Positions 4,692-5,369 of a DNA stretch of 5,369 nucleotides are shown here, one piece after another. Position 1 is the stretch's first letter. Each line of letters begins with the position of its first letter. Origin of the DNA: Desulfurococcales archaeon ex4484_217_1 (GTDB lineage Archaea > Thermoproteota > Thermoprotei_A > EX4484-217-1); NCBI GenBank assembly GCA_002254745.1, contig NJED01000067.1:1-5369 (forward strand). Reading direction: 5' to 3'. The notes under the pieces were generated by a model. It was not told the DNA's origin and searched no databases. It worked only from the letters and a program-made list of their open reading frames with translations. Position numbers and translations under genes: made by a program.

Positions 4692-4980
4692 ATGTCGCTA
4701 GTGAAGAGAAAAATTAGAGTTAGTCGTAATAATAAAAGTTTTCCCCAAAGACATAAACATAAACCTAGATAACTTAGTGGAAACTATAAGGAAGAACTTG
4801 CCCCCATACTATGAGATAAAAAAGTATGAAAAAGTGCCTATAGCTTTCGGTCTTTCAGCACTAGTACTAAGCATTACAATGCCTGAATATGTGAAAGGCG
4901 GTACTGAGGAATTAGAGAACTTAATTAGAAGCTTGGATGAAGTATCTGAGGTAAACGTAGAATATGTAAGTAGAATTTGA
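4692..4980 (+). CDS. ef1b: Elongation factor 1-beta (aEF-1beta), with an apparent one-base insertion near the start
   Basis: This is the nucleotide-exchange factor for aEF-1A, a ferredoxin-like single domain of about 90 residues. Family marks are VIIKVFPKD, EKVPIAFGLSALVLSI, GGTEELENLI and the terminal EVNVEYVSRI. The C-terminal frame is closed upstream by TAG-TGA (4699-4704) and has no normal start until GTG 4777, which would lose the first beta strand and about 28 residues. ATG 4692, with GGTG 6 nt before it, is in another frame. Dropping one A from the A5 run at 4709-4713 joins them as MSLVKRKLELVVIIKVFPKD and gives 95 residues. So either the run has one base too many through sequencing error, or the gene is mutated. 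Identity is sure; the start is reconstructed. Cdc48 follows 147 bp downstream. Confidence 0.88.
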
Positions 4981-5127
4981 AAGGCAATTCTGAAAATACC
5001 TGCGAAATCGGTAACTACGAGAACTCAGTATTAACCTTTTAAAGCATGCACTTTAATCTTTTTATGAGGGGGAAATACTCAAAAACCGCTTCTCCACCTT
5101 ATACTGTTAAGTGTGGTGCTAGAGGGA
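4981..5127 (+). promoter_or_regulatory. Intergenic region: likely end of aEF-1beta and promoter of cdc48
   Basis: T-rich tracts CCTTTT (5035-5040) and CTTTTT (near 5058-5063) could terminate aEF-1beta transcripts; the second, with following ATG, also fits a TATA-like element about 65 nt before ATG 5128. GGTG at 5115-5118 lies 9 nt before the ATG. No coding frame is supported here. Confidence 0.35.
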
Positions 5128-5369
5128 ATGTCCGGTAGGGAGGAAGAGAGAAAAGAGGTAATATTAAAGGTTCTTGAGGCAAGACAGAAAGATGTTGGCA
5201 GGGGCAAGGTTAGGATAGATATCAATATAATGAGGAAGTTAGGAATAAGCCCAGGCGATGTTGTCGAAATCGAGGGTAGGAGAAAAACAGCTGCAATAGC
5301 TTGGCCATCCTATGCTGAGGATCAGGGATTAGAAATAATTAGAATGGACGGGCTAATTAGGAAAAATGC
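5128..5369 (+). CDS. cdc48: Cdc48/VAT-type AAA ATPase, N-terminal part (cut by the window edge)
   Basis: 80 complete codons are visible, beginning MSGREEERKEVILKVLEARQ. The stretch KDVGRGKVRIDINIMRKLG, then SPGDVVEIEG and a downstream AIAWPSYAEDQGLEIIRMDG, is the double-psi barrel of the Cdc48/VAT N-domain, which in this family precedes two AAA ATPase modules. The full protein would be a hexameric unfoldase feeding substrates to proteolysis or remodelling complexes; the ATPase domains lie beyond the window, so the two-module structure is inferred. ATG 5128 is preferred because GGTG (5115-5118) lies 9 nt upstream. In-frame GTGs at 5113 and 5116 would only add four or five residues and destroy that spacing. 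Confidence 0.95.
   Translation, partial: MSGREEERKEVILKVLEARQKDVGRGKVRIDINIMRKLGISPGDVVEIEGRRKTAAIAWPSYAEDQGLEIIRMDGLIRKN

Noticed and set aside
4777..4980. aEF-1beta starting at GTG 4777 as a complete 67-residue protein
   Set aside because: This would remove the first beta strand, whose codons (VVIIKVFPKD) are clearly present just upstream in the same frame; no Shine-Dalgarno site precedes 4777.
1..5369. CRISPR array, insertion sequence, prophage or toxin-antitoxin content
   Set aside because: No spaced repeats, transposase motifs or terminal inverted repeats were seen; the only tandem repeat is the two-copy duplication inside aspS.

Overview
The window is a translation-centred piece of an archaeal genome, most likely a thermophilic member of the Thermoproteota (Crenarchaeota). 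The evidence is the gene content (eL40, archaeal-type AspRS with its partner KH protein, Pth2, archaeal TruD, aEF-1beta, Cdc48/VAT), TATA-type promoters with short leaders, GGTG-type Shine-Dalgarno sites, and a tRNA gene broken by bulge-helix-bulge (BHB) introns.

Layout from left to right. A leftward membrane protein gene, probably a GT-C-like glycosyltransferase, runs off the left edge and is interrupted by a -1 shift (1-497). A rightward tRNA-Trp(CCA) gene follows (664-843). It has two introns: 38 nt at position 30/31 and 65 nt at 37/38, and the second carries box C/D guide elements aimed at the tRNA's own anticodon arm. Converging on it is a very short leftward gene for ribosomal protein eL40 (904-1068, TTG start). 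A rightward pair comes next: a zinc-ribbon/KH NusA-like protein (1217-1747) and aspS (1766-2979). The aspS copy is visibly damaged by a 44-bp tandem duplication that shifts the frame and by two apparent in-frame losses of conserved catalytic-domain sequence. Convergent to aspS, overlapping by 4 bp, is the leftward pair pth2-truD (4583 to 2976). Divergent from pth2 are aEF-1beta (4692-4980, with an apparent extra base in an A5 run) and the start of a Cdc48/VAT AAA ATPase gene (5128 to the window end).

Functionally, the intact genes cover tRNA charging, tRNA modification (TruD, the guide-bearing intron), peptidyl-tRNA recycling (Pth2), elongation (aEF-1beta) and the large ribosomal subunit (eL40), with Cdc48 for protein unfolding.

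Three conserved genes carry frame-breaking changes. The two single-base ones sit in or beside homopolymers and could be sequencing errors. The aspS damage is larger and cannot be explained that way; it points either to a pseudogene with a functional copy elsewhere or to an assembly problem. The most interesting biology is the tRNA-Trp gene with its 7-nt anticodon micro-exon and self-targeting intron.
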